A stretch of 64,000 bases of DNA from Rugalucina vietnamica (taxonomy: Eukaryota; Mollusca; Bivalvia; Lucinida; Lucinidae). Shown here one piece after another: positions 10,830 to 22,001 of this stretch. The notes under the pieces were generated by a model. That model was not told where the DNA came from, searched no databases, and saw only the letters and a program-made list of their open reading frames with translations. The stretch lies in the NCBI GenBank assembly GCA_964017185.1, contig OZ024873.1:50826760-50890759 (forward strand). Reading direction: 5' to 3'. Position numbers and translations under genes: made by a program. Each line of letters begins with the position of its first letter. Positions within the stretch are counted from its first letter, which is position 1.

Positions 10830-11190
10830 TTAGTCGTCTACTATTTCAAAATAAGGTATAAAAAGTTAGATCCTTTGGAAGAATTGAAAACGTTCAAAGG
10901 GAGATAGTATGGGCCATATTGCGCAATTTCGGGTAATGGACCTACATCAGTGACGCTTTATAAAGCGGCGACGATAGCCATATAAATATACTGCGATTTC
11001 ATAAGGGATGTCTAAATCAGAGACGCATTAAATAATTAAAACATCGTTCAGACGATGGCTCTAAACGTTTCTGTTTCGGTGACGATAGCCAGATAAACTA
11101 CAAAAGGGACCAAGGGATGTCTAAATCAAAGACACGTGTTTAAACGTAGTCAAATAATTTAATAGTTTTACGTCTCTTTAAATATTATTT
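10830..11190 (-). repeat. Family E repeat in unit 1
   Basis: Contains AAAAAGTTAGATCCTTTGG, GGGAGATAGTATGGGCC and GGGTAATGGACCTACATC, the reverse orientation of the copy at 945-1302. It contains an internal partial duplication of GACGATAGCCA ... AGGGATGTCTAAATC. Confidence 0.75.
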
Positions 11191-11194
11191 CAAC

Positions 11195-11330
11195 TCATAT
11201 AAGCTGGGCCAATAGGTGCGGCAAAATGAGAGAATCCCGAGAAAAACCACCTGGTACACCCGCAAGCAGAACTTGGCTTGCCTCACATGTGCCCCATGTG
11301 GGGGTCTGATTTCAAAGGACCGATCTGCAG
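11195..11330 (-). mobile_element. SINE family F, 3' fragment
   Basis: Matches the body of the fuller copy at 20545-20765 (CAACTCATATAAGCTGGGCC, GAGAAAAACCACCTGG, AGAACTTGGCTTGCC). The tRNA-like head is missing. Confidence 0.6.
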
Positions 11331-11847
11331 AGGCGGATCCAAGATTTCAGGCGAGGGGGTTCAAATGAATAAAGGTGGATCCGTATTCATACTTTCAGCT
11401 TTACTTTCTCAATTTCGCCCAGATTATACATAAGACTGTGGAGTTAGCTGCCCTTGATGTCTGAAAAAATCCCCATAGACTTAGATTGTAAAATATTTTG
11501 ACAACTCTAGTTTAAGTTGTTAAGTCTCAGGTGAGCGATTGTTGCCCTTTGGTCCCCTTGTTTTCTTGCGTGACCTTCTTGCATTAGTCCAAGAGAAAAA
11601 TCATCACATCGACCACAGAACAAGCTACACGCTCGTACAATACCCGAAACATACGAATATTAATTCAAGTATAATAGTAGCAATGAAATGTGCATTGTCT
11701 GTTTATGCAATATGAGATATACTGAATGTCCTTGGTCCAAATTATAACAAAATGAACGCAATCAGTTGCAATCGGAAATGAAATACTCAGCTAAAATACT
11801 TTTTTGTAAATACCAGTAAAATCTTTTCTGTAATATCAGAAGAAACG

Positions 11848-12079
11848 TTAACGCGTATTTGACGAATGAATTATCCCATCATTATCAATTGGATGAGTCC
11901 ACTTTCGTTTTTAGGGGTGTTAGGAGTTAGCAGATTTATAATTTATCTAATTTTTCGATGAAGTTTCGTTAAGCAAACATAATAACCCGAGATGGGACGC
12001 CGCGTTCTGCGGCGTCACATCGTGGGCTATTCTGTTTGTCTATGTCCCATAAAAGGGACGCCAGGCTAATATGAGTTAT
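11848..12079. mobile_element. MITE family D (piggyBac-like), copy in unit 2
   Basis: The positional equivalent of 8067-8300. Begins TTAACGCGTATTTGACG and ends ATGAGTTAT (right TTAA mutated). Shared flanks (GAAACG on the left, GTTCAGACGTATTGTCTTG on the right) show inheritance through the duplication. Confidence 0.85.
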
Positions 12080-12194
12080 TGTTCAGACGTATTGTCTTGT
12101 ATTTAGCATCAATTAGTTACTTCTGTTTTAGCTACCCTTAACCCAAAAGACCTAAACCTGAGCAATACTTTGCTGAGGGAGTGTTCGATATATA

Positions 12195-13523
12195 CTCAAC
12201 AAAAAATATAAGGAAAATGTGTTCAAGTGCTTATTGCAATAAATCTAGTAAAAAGCTACAAATTCAAACTTTAGTATGTTATAAAGTGTCTATTTACAGC
12301 CCCTTTCACTCGAGTTTGCAGTTTGAGCATTTAGGTCAATCAAATTTGTTCACTCGAGTTTGCCGTTTGTTTGTAAATCAGGTAACTTTTTATTCTATTT
12401 TAGAACTGAAACAGTGTCCCAGGTGCCAGGTGTTCTTAAAATCTATTAAGCTTTTATCTTTAGGTAATGATGTCACCTCTTCTGATAAAAACATTGTAAT
12501 TCCGTGGTTAAAGCACATTTGTATTTCAAAATTCTTTGCACAACATATACAATGCATATTAAGAACACATATTTGTAACAGGATAGAGGCAAAAGCAGAA
12601 TTTTATCAATTTAAGCAGTTACCTGATCGGTATCTACATGACAAAAATTCCACATAGGAAGTTAAAAATTTCACTCGAGTTTGCCGTTTTTAAAGGTCAT
12701 TTAGTTTGAAGCTGTCACTCAAACCAGCAGATCAATCAATCCAGATGTCTTTGTGGTCAACATGAAAGAAACGCAGATCTTTGGAACACATGGTCTTCTT
12801 GTGTGATGCAAATGCTCAAACGGCAAACTCGAGTGAAAGGGGCTGTATCTTTCCAATGAGGACTCATTTGAACTTGTAGCATCGGCAGTGGCGGAGAAAA
12901 ACAACGCCAAAGTTAACTAGTCGTCAACCCAATTTTCACAAATTTGCAATATTGTTTGGTTTGAGTAAAAAGTGTCAATGTAGACTCTTGCCTTAAAACA
13001 TAGACATGACATGACAACAGATCAGTGCACAAGACAAGATGTTAAGGCATGCCATACTGCTTTTCCTGCATCAGCATCATTTCCTAGATGGGAATAGCAA
13101 GCTGCAAAGCACCACAGCCAACCGACACTTCTTATATGTCGAATTTGGTGTTGCTTTCCTCCTGAAGCACCACAACAAAAGCCCGGAGTGTTTTTGGAGT
13201 CAGCATTCCACACCAGACCATATCTTGCTGTCCCGGAATCTGTAACACTTGTTCAGCGGGAGTCATGTCTGGTGGGTGGGTTGCCTAGTCCTTGACCTCA
13301 ACGTTGTTCCGACGTAGGTAATCTTGTGTGATACTGGGGCGATTTCATCTGACATTGTTCTCCTGGTACCAACAATGGTACTGGTGCTGAAAATGCTTTA
13401 CAACAGGTCTGCTCACCTCAGTGTGTGCACCTTACAGCTGTTTATGAGAGAATGCCTAGGAGGCATGGTCATCGTGTGAAAAAGCCCCAGTGACAATCGA
13501 TACACAAATCGAACAATATTGAG
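12195..13523 (-). mobile_element. Tc1-like DNA transposon, broken, with a nested insertion
   Basis: Flanked by TATA on both sides (TA target). The plus-strand left tip is CTCAACAAAAAATATAAGG, a tip common in animal Tc1-like elements; the other tip is CTCAATATTG on the minus strand. The minus strand near 13020-13480 encodes a decayed transposase C-terminus: ITQDYLRRNNVEVKD, then THPPDMTPAEQV, matching the Tc1 DD-E catalytic end (xPxxSPDLNPIEHxW). The Glu is kept (PAEQV) but the frame is interrupted. Unit 1 has the empty site near 8453. A 551-bp TIR element lies nested at 12296-12846. Confidence 0.8.
12296..12846. mobile_element. TIR element with repeated subterminal motif, nested in the Tc1 copy
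   Basis: Inverted ends ACAGCCCCTTTCACTCGAG / complement at 12828-12846, extending through TTTGAGCAT (about 35 bp, one or two mismatches). The core word CACTCGAGTTTGC occurs four times: at both tips and again internally near 12351 and 12672. Repeated subterminal motifs are typical transposase-binding sites. A 158-codon open stretch overlapping it (12181-12657) crosses the element border and resembles nothing known. Confidence 0.75.
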
Positions 13524-13868
13524 TATATAATAATTATAGTTTTGTTACTGCGTCTGTTTGATAAGTACGGATGCAGTCATTGGTTCACATAATACAAGTA
13601 CAAGGTGTTTTTGCCAAAACATTAACCATTACATTCATTTTTGTAGAGATTAATACCGACAATTTTTTTTTTCGTAGAAACTTATTTGTTAGTGAAAACT
13701 TGCGATCAACTTTTTTATAATTGCATATTTCAAACGAATCGTGGCCTGGGTTAATTGCATTCAGGTGACAGTGGTGAATGTGCAATGAACTAAATCTTGA
13801 AAATCCCCTTAAATCGTTCGATTCAATGATTAATTATCAATATATTGCCAATATTTGACTTAACACGC

Positions 13869-14097
13869 TTAACCCATATTTGACGAATGGATTTTCCCAT
13901 CATTATTATTTGGGCGAGTCCACTTTCATTTTGAGGGACATCAGGGGTGATTTTGAATTTTTATTCCATTCTTCGATAAATTTTCTCTGTGCAAACAGAA
14001 TAGCTCCAGATGGGACGCCGCGTTCTGCGGCGTTACATCTGGGGCTATTTTGTATGTCTATGTCCCATAAAAAGGACGCCAGGCTTATATGAGTTAA
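13869..14097. mobile_element. MITE family D (piggyBac-like), later insertion in unit 2
   Basis: Perfect TTAA at both ends (TTAACCCATATTTGACG ... ATATGAGTTAA). Unit 1 shows the unoccupied site ATGCTTAAAATGATTATC at 8761-8778, proving TTAA target duplication. Confidence 0.9.
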
Positions 14098-14397
14098 AAT
14101 GAATATCTCGAAATCAGGATATTCTTAAGCCATGTCCTTGAATATATGCGCTTTGATAATCACAAAACAAAATATTTTGGGTCAATTATGAATAAGATAT
14201 ATAGAATGACGAGCGAACAATATACAAGGAAGCAAAGAAGTAAGTTCTTTTAGGAAAAGTAAAAAGAAAAAAAGTAATTTGTGGTGGAAAAATTGTCACC
14301 TACTTTTTGAACAATATGATCAGTAATAGGTCACATTCTGATTGGAGAAAATGGACCAATCAGAACAACAAATTGTAGAACTACCAGCTCCAACTCC

Positions 14398-14637
14398 GCA
14401 TCACAAATACATGTCCGTGTAATGTATACCCCCTTGAACCCCACTTTTATATAGCAAAACTTGGGTATGCAGGGGTATACCAGTTGTTCTTATTTTTGCT
14501 CCAAAACATAGATTGTGGGTACTCGTTAGAACCGCCTCGCCGAAAAATATAAAAAAAAAAATTCAGCTAAAATTTTTCAGTTTTTAAAGCTAAAAAACTC
14601 TCTATATATTGCAGGGGCAAGTTTTCCTCATAATACC
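14398..14637. mobile_element. MITE family A, decayed copy in unit 2
   Basis: Left part ATACATGTCCGTGTAATG ... GGGGTATACC ... ACATAGATTGTGGGTACTCG. The second arm of the central palindrome is lost. Ends in TTGCAGGGGCAAGTTTTCC. Absent from unit 1 at about 10083. Confidence 0.75.
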
Positions 14638-14829
14638 ATCAGAGAAACAAGGTTTTCAATATTTCAGACTAGGTATACGTAAAACATAAACCAGTCTCAG
14701 ATACCGGGAGTAAGCTAGGTAATTTTTGTGGTCTGAGTTTCAGCACACTACACCGAAGGTCCACAAGATGCTTATAAATAGTTCATAAATGGCATCTGGT
14801 CAGTCGTCTGCCATTTTAAAATACAGTAT

Positions 14830-15600
14830 AAAAAGTTAGATCCTTAGGAAGCAGTGAAAACGTTCAGAGGGAGATAGTATGGGCCATATAGCACAATTTT
14901 GGGTAATGGACCTTCATCGGTGGCCCTTCATAAACTGGCGACGATAGACAGATAAATATAGTTGCAATTTCAAAAATTTACACAAGGGATGTCAAATCAA
15001 AGACACATGCCTAAACATAGCCAAATAATAAAAAAAAAAACATTCTCCAGAAGATGGCATTCAGTTACTGCGTCACTTTCAAACTTAATTCAACTCACAT
15101 GAGACGGGCCAATCAGTAGGTTGGGCGAAAACTGGAGAACCCCGAGAAAAGCCACCTGACACTTTGGATGATGTACGGGGAGACTTCAGGGCCGTCACAC
15201 GGCACAACACCAGCTGAACTAATAACAAATAATATATATACGAATATATAAAAGTTAGATCCATTGGAAGCAGTGAAAACGTTCAAAGGGAGATAGTATG
15301 GACCATATTACGCGATACCGGGTAATGAAAGTGAAGTAAAATATAATTTGCACTATGGATGTGTACGGGGAGACTTCTTAGGGCCGCCACACGACACAAC
15401 ACCAGCTGCAGTAATAACAAATATAATGTAAATAAAGTTAAAACCTTTGGAAGCAGTGAAAACGTTCAAAGGGAGATAGTATAGGCCAATTGCGCCATTT
15501 CGGGTAATGAACCTTCATCAGTGACCCTTTTATAAACCGGCGACGATGGCTAGATAAATGTACTGCAATTTCAAAAATTTACTATAGAGGACACAGGTTG
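14830..15600 (-). repeat. Family E, three partial tandem copies, with a SINE F piece
   Basis: Three successive family E pieces begin AAAAAGTTAGATCC, AAAGTTAGATCCATTGG and AAAGTTAAAACCTTTGG (about 14838, 15248 and 15436). They are separated by copies of GATGATGTACGGGGAGACTT and ACACGGCACAACACCAGC. A SINE F fragment lies at about 15080-15165. E therefore tends to occur in tandem. Confidence 0.7.
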
Positions 15601-15661
15601 AGGCTTGTATATGGTGTTTTGGGATACGGGATATTGGCCTATTTTAAGGGATACTGGGATA

Positions 15662-15708
<47 letters not shown>

Positions 15709-16936
15709 GGGATATGGGATTTTTTGGGGGGTGGGGGATATGACATTTTTAGAAAAATAAATAAATAAACACAAGATCACTACAGAAATATTATTCTGTT
15801 CTATGGTTTCCAATTTACCCTAGGAAACGTGTCACCCAGATCCCAAGGCAAGGCGCAGAAGACGCTCAAAATCTATGGAAATCTTCTCCGCACCTTCGCT
15901 GCTCGAAACTAGGCTCACTAGACCCTCAAGGCTTCAGGCAAATGAACAGCAGCTTAGTCTAGACCTATTAGTGTGAATGGCACAGAAAATTTATTAACAT
16001 TTTTCCCATTTATATCAGAATATGCAGATAAATGAAATATTTTCTAGACAATTCCTTCCAGATTATACTTAAACATAGAAACAATGAATAATAATAAAAT
16101 AAATAAATCAATCACAAAAAAATGCCAAAAAATCACAAGATGCCATAATTGTGTAATACTATGCTCTGAAAAACTCTGATTAGACAGTTCTATCCACCCA
16201 CTGAAAATACCTAAAACACGCATCAGATGCCAGATTTCAAAATCCCGAGGGAGCATGCCCCCGGACCCCTCTAACAAGGCTTCACGAAAATGATCTCCAA
16301 CATTCATTTTCGTATGAGTCTGTAGAAAAAAGCTGGGGTTTTCTCTTTTAGTATCAGAATATGCTCTGAAATACTCTGGATATGACAGTTCTATCTACTC
16401 GCCAAAAATACAAAAAAGACGATTCAGATGCCACCAAACTGTACCAAGATTTCAAAATTTCCCGGGGAAGCATGTCCCCGGAACCCTCTAGCAAGGCTTC
16501 GCGCATACCGCGCTCGCCTTCGCACCTTCCATGCTCAAAAATTGTTGCGCCAATATGGATTTCATTGCTAGCCGTCTGACACCACACTGGAAAAAATGTG
16601 CCACAAGTTATTGTCACTGCTTCAAACGAATAGAGAAATTGCATATTTGCATTTATTTTATGCATTTTCTTATCATCTAAGTGAAAAACCATTAATACAA
16701 CTTTAGCATTAATAAAAGTCATTACAATAATATTATTAAGTTCTACTAAGTTGCGTACAGATGACTTTAACTTTTGTCTATATTTATTTTAGGATATTGT
16801 ACATTTATTTCGGGATACAGGATATTTGGGGGAAAATTAGTTTGGGATATATGCAAATATTATTATGGGATATTGGGATGTTAGGGGTGTTTTTAAGGGA
16901 TATGGGACATTAAACACCCCCCTAAACAAGCCTCAA
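15598..16936. mobile_element. TIR-bounded non-coding element (~1.34 kb)
   Basis: Ends are TTGAGGCTTGTATATGGTGTT and the complement of TTGAGGCTTGTTTAGGGG. The subterminal parts are rich in GGGATATTGGGATAT-like words on both sides (15632-15740 and 16790-16910). The interior holds a (GT)20-type microsatellite (15667-15707) and a diverged direct duplication (about 16160-16290 and 16358-16505, sharing GACAGTTCTATC and CAAGGCTTC). No transposase seen. Confidence 0.6.
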
Positions 16937-17244
16937 AAAGACATGGCTATACGAAGTTAAACATTGTTTAGAAGATCTCAAAGGGCCGTCAGAAAAATAA
17001 TCTGCAAGTATGGATGATGTTATTGCCACCACCAAAATATCTCCGAAACCGCTTGGACAATCAAATCCAAATTACACGTGAATCCTTCAAAGTAATGCAC
17101 ATGATGGTCACCAGCCGGTATATATGTATATGGTAAACCTACTAGACTAAATGACCTATAATTTTGAAACTTGGCATGAAATATGATATGATAAACCTCT
17201 ACAATGCTTGTATTAAATATAATCAAAACACAGAGATTCTTTGA

Positions 17245-17272
17245 CACCCCCCCCCCCCCCCCCCCCTGCTAG
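17245..17272. repeat. Poly-C run
   Basis: About 20 consecutive C residues; similar runs occur at 32605 and 52327. Copy number is unreliable in assemblies. Confidence 0.8.
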
Positions 17273-17381
17273 TTCGCTTAATCTATTAAATGAGAAATTG
17301 TCAACTGTCATTAAATGGAGAAAAATTACTATATCTATAGTTTAGAGCTAAGTCGACTGCCGTAAAAGCGATCATAGACAT

Positions 17382-17602
17382 TTAACCAATATTTGACGAA
17401 TGGATTTTCCCATCATTATCAATTGGGTGTGTCCACTTCCATTTTTAGGGGCGTCAGGAGTGATTTTAAAATTTTATTCAATTTTTCGATGAAAATTCTC
17501 TAAGCAAACATAATAGCCCCAGATGGGGCTATTCTGTTTGCATCTGGGGCTATTCTGTTTGCCTATTTCCCATAAAAGGGACGCCAGGCTTAAATGAGTT
17601 AA
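17382..17602. mobile_element. MITE family D (piggyBac-like)
   Basis: TTAA at both ends (TTAACCAATATTTGACG ... AAATGAGTTAA). The central hairpin is rearranged, with GGGGCTATTCTGTTTGC repeated twice in direct order. Confidence 0.85.
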
Positions 17603-17873
17603 ACGCGTTTAGCTTACCCACTGCATCGTTCAGGGCATTTTGTTCATGTGATTATACACATATACTGACTGCTTATGCACAGAGAAACAATATAGTGCTG
17701 TAAAATTTGACTCTTTCTGTGTCTTCCTGGCACATTTAAACAAGCAAAAAGACTTCAGTGCGATTGGATTTTTAAATTTGACAAGGCATTGTTACAGAGA
17801 GAAGACGTTAGTTTTGAGTACAATATTATGAATGAAACACTGCTGAGGGACCCCATCTGCCATTTCTCAGTCT

Positions 17874-18238
<365 letters not shown>

Positions 18239-18380
18239 CAATGTTGCTTTCAAAGCCTTATTCACAGCGGCGTATGAATGATGTAAAACCGGACACTAGA
18301 TAAGAGTGGCCGCGGTGACTCATTTGACGTTTATTTTTCATGTTTTGATGTCACGCTGTTTTACGCCCTTTACAACTTAC

Positions 18381-18603
18381 CGATTTTCACGTCCGGATCG
18401 AGGAATCCTTCACTATTCAATCGAGAGTAAATCCATTTAACTGCTTCCATGACCTGAACCGAAAACGGATTAACAGTATCACAGTCGGAATTTTCCGATG
18501 AATACAATGAAAATATTCCCTCAACGTAAACATGGCCGTCAAGAACCGTCTCCTGTGACGTTACAAGTTTTATAAAAATTGCAAAAATCACCAGCAACTT
18601 CAT
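18381..18603 (-). CDS. mGluR-like receptor, exon 1: signal peptide and start of VFT domain 1
   Basis: The start ATG at 18601-18603 opens a signal peptide (MKLLVIFAIFIKLVTSQ). DGHVYVEGIFSLYSS follows, then C and NPFSVQVMEAVKWIYSRLN, the class C GPCR pattern GDxxxGGxFxxx...C...xxGxQxxxAMxxAIxxIN. The exon stops at ATCG|GTAAGTTG, phase 1. Joined exons 1-5 give 628 codons plus one base in a continuous frame. By domain order this is an extracellular amino-acid or small-ligand sensor of the mGluR/CaSR type; the membrane part is outside the window. Best name: mGluR-like. The 5' neighbours are repeats, with no clear promoter. Confidence 0.85.
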
Positions 18604-19440
18604 TTTGCGTCAGAAAGTATCATATTTCGTGTAGTACAGGTGTATAGTACGGTCGCGTGCGTGTTGTTTCTACTATGAGCTTTAATTTTAAATACTGTTT
18701 CGGTTGAAAGACGGTGTACGTTTACACCTTTATGTATTTGTAAAAAGAAAAGAAAAATCGTTATATATACTTAAACACTCTGAAGCCTACTACCGTGTAA
18801 CAAAACACTAATTTTGTCTTTGCTCTCCGTGAAAACTCATGTTAATGCTATCTATCTATCATTTTCATCTACTGCTTACGCCCTCGCGAGCATTTTGGCA
18901 GGCACTGCACGTCAAAGTGATGAAAAGGAATGAAGGTAAAAAAAGAATGATTTAATAGTGGTTTTATAGTGATCGTAGTCTTTTTCTTATTTCGTTTGTA
19001 CATGTATTGTTTTTTCTTGCTCATTGTCTGAATATAAGATATCGTGTTCGAAAAAGTTCGCCGTTTAAGTTTTCCCCTCGATTTTCCGCAAATGACATAA
19101 ATGTGCACATGTCACAGATTTAAGACATACTTCACATCAATACATAAAGAAAGGGGAATTGTTTCTTTTTACACTGAAAAATGTAACAATTAAAATGGTC
19201 AATGAATAAAAAAAAAATCTGACTAAGACATCACTCGAACTGTATGTGTGTATTAGGTAAAATACTTTGACCGTGCCGCTTAACCTCTGATAGATAGGTA
19301 TTTGTTGATCGGACTGCTTAAATAACAGTTCTCGATAATGCAACTCTATGGCGGTAAACAACATATGACCATGCGCTGCACATGGCACTGGAGAAATGTG
19401 TAAAACAGTGTTTACAAAACTTCATCACGTGAGTTCAAAC
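18604..19440. other. 5' flank of the receptor gene, no gene seen
   Basis: Anonymous DNA. A short remnant TACGCCCTCGCGAGCATT near 18878 resembles TACGCCCTCGCGGACATT near 49108, so it is probably a repeat fragment. Confidence 0.5.
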
Positions 19441-20262
19441 GGCCCTAAAAAGTCTCCCCGTACATCATTCATCCTGCAGATCATATGAGCCTCCTCGTGG
19501 GAAAACCAACAATGTGGTTTCCGAAAAGGTCTGACACAAACTGGGCTGTACAGCTACAGAAAAGAGCTAGAAGCTTGAAATTTCGGATTTAAGTAGAAGA
19601 GGAATTGTACTATCCGAGTAGCGAAAACAAAGAAGCTGATCTGCGTCTTTGCTTTCGCCTATGCAGATAGTTGGTTTTCCCATGAGGCGGCTCATATTAT
19701 TTCTTTCGGTCCTTTGTGATCAGTGAGAATATTCAGAGTATCAAATATTGTACATGTACGTTTAGAGCCATCTTCTAAACAATGTGTCAATTATTTGACC
19801 CGATTAGGCATGTGTCTTTTGATTTAGACATCCCTTGAGGGTTTGTTTGTTTGTTTGTTTTTTGTTGTTTTTTTTTTTTGTTTTTTTTTGTTTTTTTTTG
19901 TTATTACTGCAACTGGCGTTGTGCCGTGTGGCGGCCCTAAAAGTCTCATTGTGCAGATAATATTATTTCTTTCGGTCCTTTGAGATCGGTAAGAAAATTT
20001 ACAGTATCAAATATTGTACGTTTAGAGCTATCTTCTAAATATATTTGACCCCGTTTGGGCATGTGTCTTTGATTTAGACATCCCTGGTGTAAAGTTTTGA
20101 AATTGCAGTATATTTACATGTATCTGGCTATCATCGCCGGTTTATAAAGGGCCACTGATAAGTTCAGTCCCCAAAATTGCGCAATATGGTCCATACTACT
20201 TCCCTTTGAACTTTTTCACTGCTTCCAATGGATCAAACTTTTATATTTTATTTTACCTATAG
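19440..20262 (+). repeat. Family E, two copies, one split by MITE B
   Basis: CCCTAAAAAGTCTCCCCG opens one copy, which is interrupted at 19484-19696 and resumes TATTTCTTTCGGTCCTTTG. The second copy (19905-20262) is uninterrupted and supplies the empty site. T-rich low-complexity DNA (19845-19905) lies between. Confidence 0.8.
19484..19696. mobile_element. MITE family B copy 2
   Basis: TATGAGCCTCCTCGTGGG at the left and CATGAGGCGGCTCAT at the right. It is inserted in a family E repeat; the copy at about 19957 shows the empty site, giving a TA target. Confidence 0.88.
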
Positions 20263-20273
20263 CTATTTATTTA

Positions 20274-20275
<2 letters not shown>

Positions 20276-20340
<65 letters not shown>
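20276..20340. repeat. (GT)n microsatellite
   Basis: About 30 GT units, followed by a degenerate GTGC/GTAC purine-pyrimidine alternating stretch to about 20372. Confidence 0.95.
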
Positions 20341-20341
<1 letters not shown>

Positions 20342-20544
20342 TGCGTGCGTACGTGCGAACGCGCGTGCGTTAGCCACGTGGATTTATAGTTGGTTCTTAT
20401 CAAAATGAAGTATAGACGGAAAAAGCAATTTCGATTTCAGTTTTAACATGTCCTTGGTTTCAAGACGGCGCAAAGGTGTTTGCCTACATATTTTATTTTT
20501 TAATTCACTTATACGTTTTTTTTTTTGTTGTTTTTTTTTTTTTC

Positions 20545-20765
20545 AAGATTATTTCAGCTCATATGAGACGGGCCAATCAGTAGGTGAGGCAAAAAATGGA
20601 GAACCCCAAGAAAAACCACCTGACACCCCAGCAAGCAGAACTTGGCTCGTCTCACATGTGGCCAGAGCGGGGCTCAAACCCGCAACAGACACAGCGGTGA
20701 GATGATCGAGTGATTAAGAAACAGTGCTCAACCGCTCGGCCATGGGGGCCGCCTCTGCTCATTTT
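20545..20765 (-). mobile_element. SINE family F with tRNA-derived head
   Basis: On the minus strand the head reads CATGGCCGAGCGGTTGAGC (A box) and later GCGGGTTTGAGCCCC (B box), spaced as in a type II (Ser/Leu-like) tRNA, then a non-tRNA body ending in the CTCATATGAGACGGG region. Related fragments are at 11195, 15080 and 48850. The anticodon arm is not tRNA-like, so this is a SINE and not a working tRNA. Confidence 0.75.
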
Positions 20766-20780
20766 GTCTTCGCTTATATT

Positions 20781-21019
20781 TGAGCCTGTGCGCGAGAAAA
20801 CCAAGGATTTGGGTTCCAACCAGGTCAGACACAAACCGGCCTGTACAGTCACAGAATATGGTTTGAGGCTGAAAATTTCGGATTTAGAAAGTAGAGGAAT
20901 CGTGCTATCCATCATACACGTAGCGAAAACAAAGGCGCTGATCAGCTCGCAGTTACCGCGAAGCTGATATGCGTCTTTGCATTCGCATATGCAGATTGTT
21001 TGTTTTCCCATGCGGCTCA
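20781..21019. mobile_element. MITE family B copy 3
   Basis: TGAGCCTGTGCGCGAGAAAAC ... hairpin ... GCAGATTGTTTGTTTTCCCATGCGGCTCA. Reading frames across it (20652-21020) are repeat translations. Confidence 0.88.
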
Positions 21020-21550
21020 TTTATATATTTTCGACCCTGATTCAATAACCATAATTATGCTGTCAAATTATACAAACAGAATCGCAGCTGATTTCTAGGA
21101 ATATAATGCCTCACTGATTTCCGACCCTAAAACTACAACTTGAACATACGACCACTATGAAACGTTTCTGCGTTTTTTGCATATTCATGTGCAAAAACAT
21201 TATGCAAATAACAGATTATATGCCTTAGTCCCGCATATTTTTCTTTTTCATACAGTGTACATAGCGTAAAACGTGGTGCATAATACATTAATGCGATTTA
21301 TTTTCAAAGCTATTTTTGTACATGAATGAATTTAAAAGGTACAGTAACTGTATTATATACTTTCAATGTGCAGCCCCCTTTGATCTCCTACTTAATGTAA
21401 ACAATTTGAAGCGCGTATACATACATTTCTGCATGTTTCTTTTTGGAATCGGATTATTGAAGAATACTAAAAAATTATTTAAACCAGTGCGATTATTAAA
21501 CTTATGTCAATGTCATAGGTAAACTGGCAGGTTGAAAGAAATAATATAAC
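21020..21550. other. Intergenic, nothing recognised
   Basis: AT-rich DNA without a convincing ORF, repeat end or RNA gene. Confidence 0.5.
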
Positions 21551-21826
21551 ACCACGAAAACTTGCCCATGCAATATACAGAGATCGTTTTCAGGTAAAAT
21601 AATTGAAAATTTCGTTGGAAAAAATTTGATATTTTTCTTATTTTTGCTCAAAACATAGATTGTGGGTACACGTTAGAACTGCCTCGCAGAGGCGGTTCTA
21701 ACGAGTACCCACAATCTATGTTTTGGATCTAAAATTAGAAAAATAGGTTTACCCCTGCAACCCCCAGTTTTTCTATATAAAAGTGGGGTTCAAGGGGTAT
21801 ACATTACATGGACATGTTTTCCTGAT
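21551..21826. mobile_element. MITE family A, reverse orientation
   Basis: ACGAAAACTTGCCCATGC at the left and GGACATGTTTTCCTGAT at the right. The central palindrome GTGGGTACACGTTAGAAC / GTTCTAACGAGTACCCAC is complete. Confidence 0.9.
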
Positions 21827-22001
21827 GAAATATGATCATCGAACATATTTTCATTATAATGACTGTTTCGGTGAAGGAATGTACCAGACAAGTTGGTTGA
21901 ACTTGGTGCTAAACGCGTTTCAAAACAAAAATACCATTCACCAAGATTTGCGCCCGGTCATACATTGCGACATGGTACATGTGCATGTATATTCTCTTGA
22001 T

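Larger units (their letters stand above)
7660..11345. repeat. Segmental duplication, unit 1
   Basis: Collinear with 11400-15180. Shared blocks in order: the GGAGTTAG block; a family D element; CCCAAAAGACCTAAACCTGA; GGTGACAGTGGTGAATGTGC; TGGACCAATCAGAACAAC; CAGACTAGGTATACGTAA; a family E block; and a SINE F block. Unit 1 has two private insertions (8824-9853 and 10193-10804). Removing private insertions leaves about 2.0 kb in each unit. Confidence 0.8.
11400..15180. repeat. Segmental duplication, unit 2
   Basis: Collinear partner of unit 1. Private insertions are a Tc1-like element (12195-13523, itself carrying a nested element), a family D MITE (13869-14097) and a decayed family A MITE (about 14398-14637). 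Confidence 0.8.

Noticed and set aside
12181-12657. 158-codon plus-strand reading frame
   Set aside because: It crosses the borders of the Tc1-like copy and its nested element and matches no known family.
20670-20755. A tRNA gene on the minus strand
   Set aside because: A and B boxes are present, but the arms do not form a cloverleaf and related fragments recur; it is a SINE head.
20652-21020. 122-codon minus-strand reading frame with CICE-type motifs
   Set aside because: It covers MITE family B and the tRNA-like SINE head; the same peptide-like text recurs at other B copies (33818, 62982), so it is a repeat translation.
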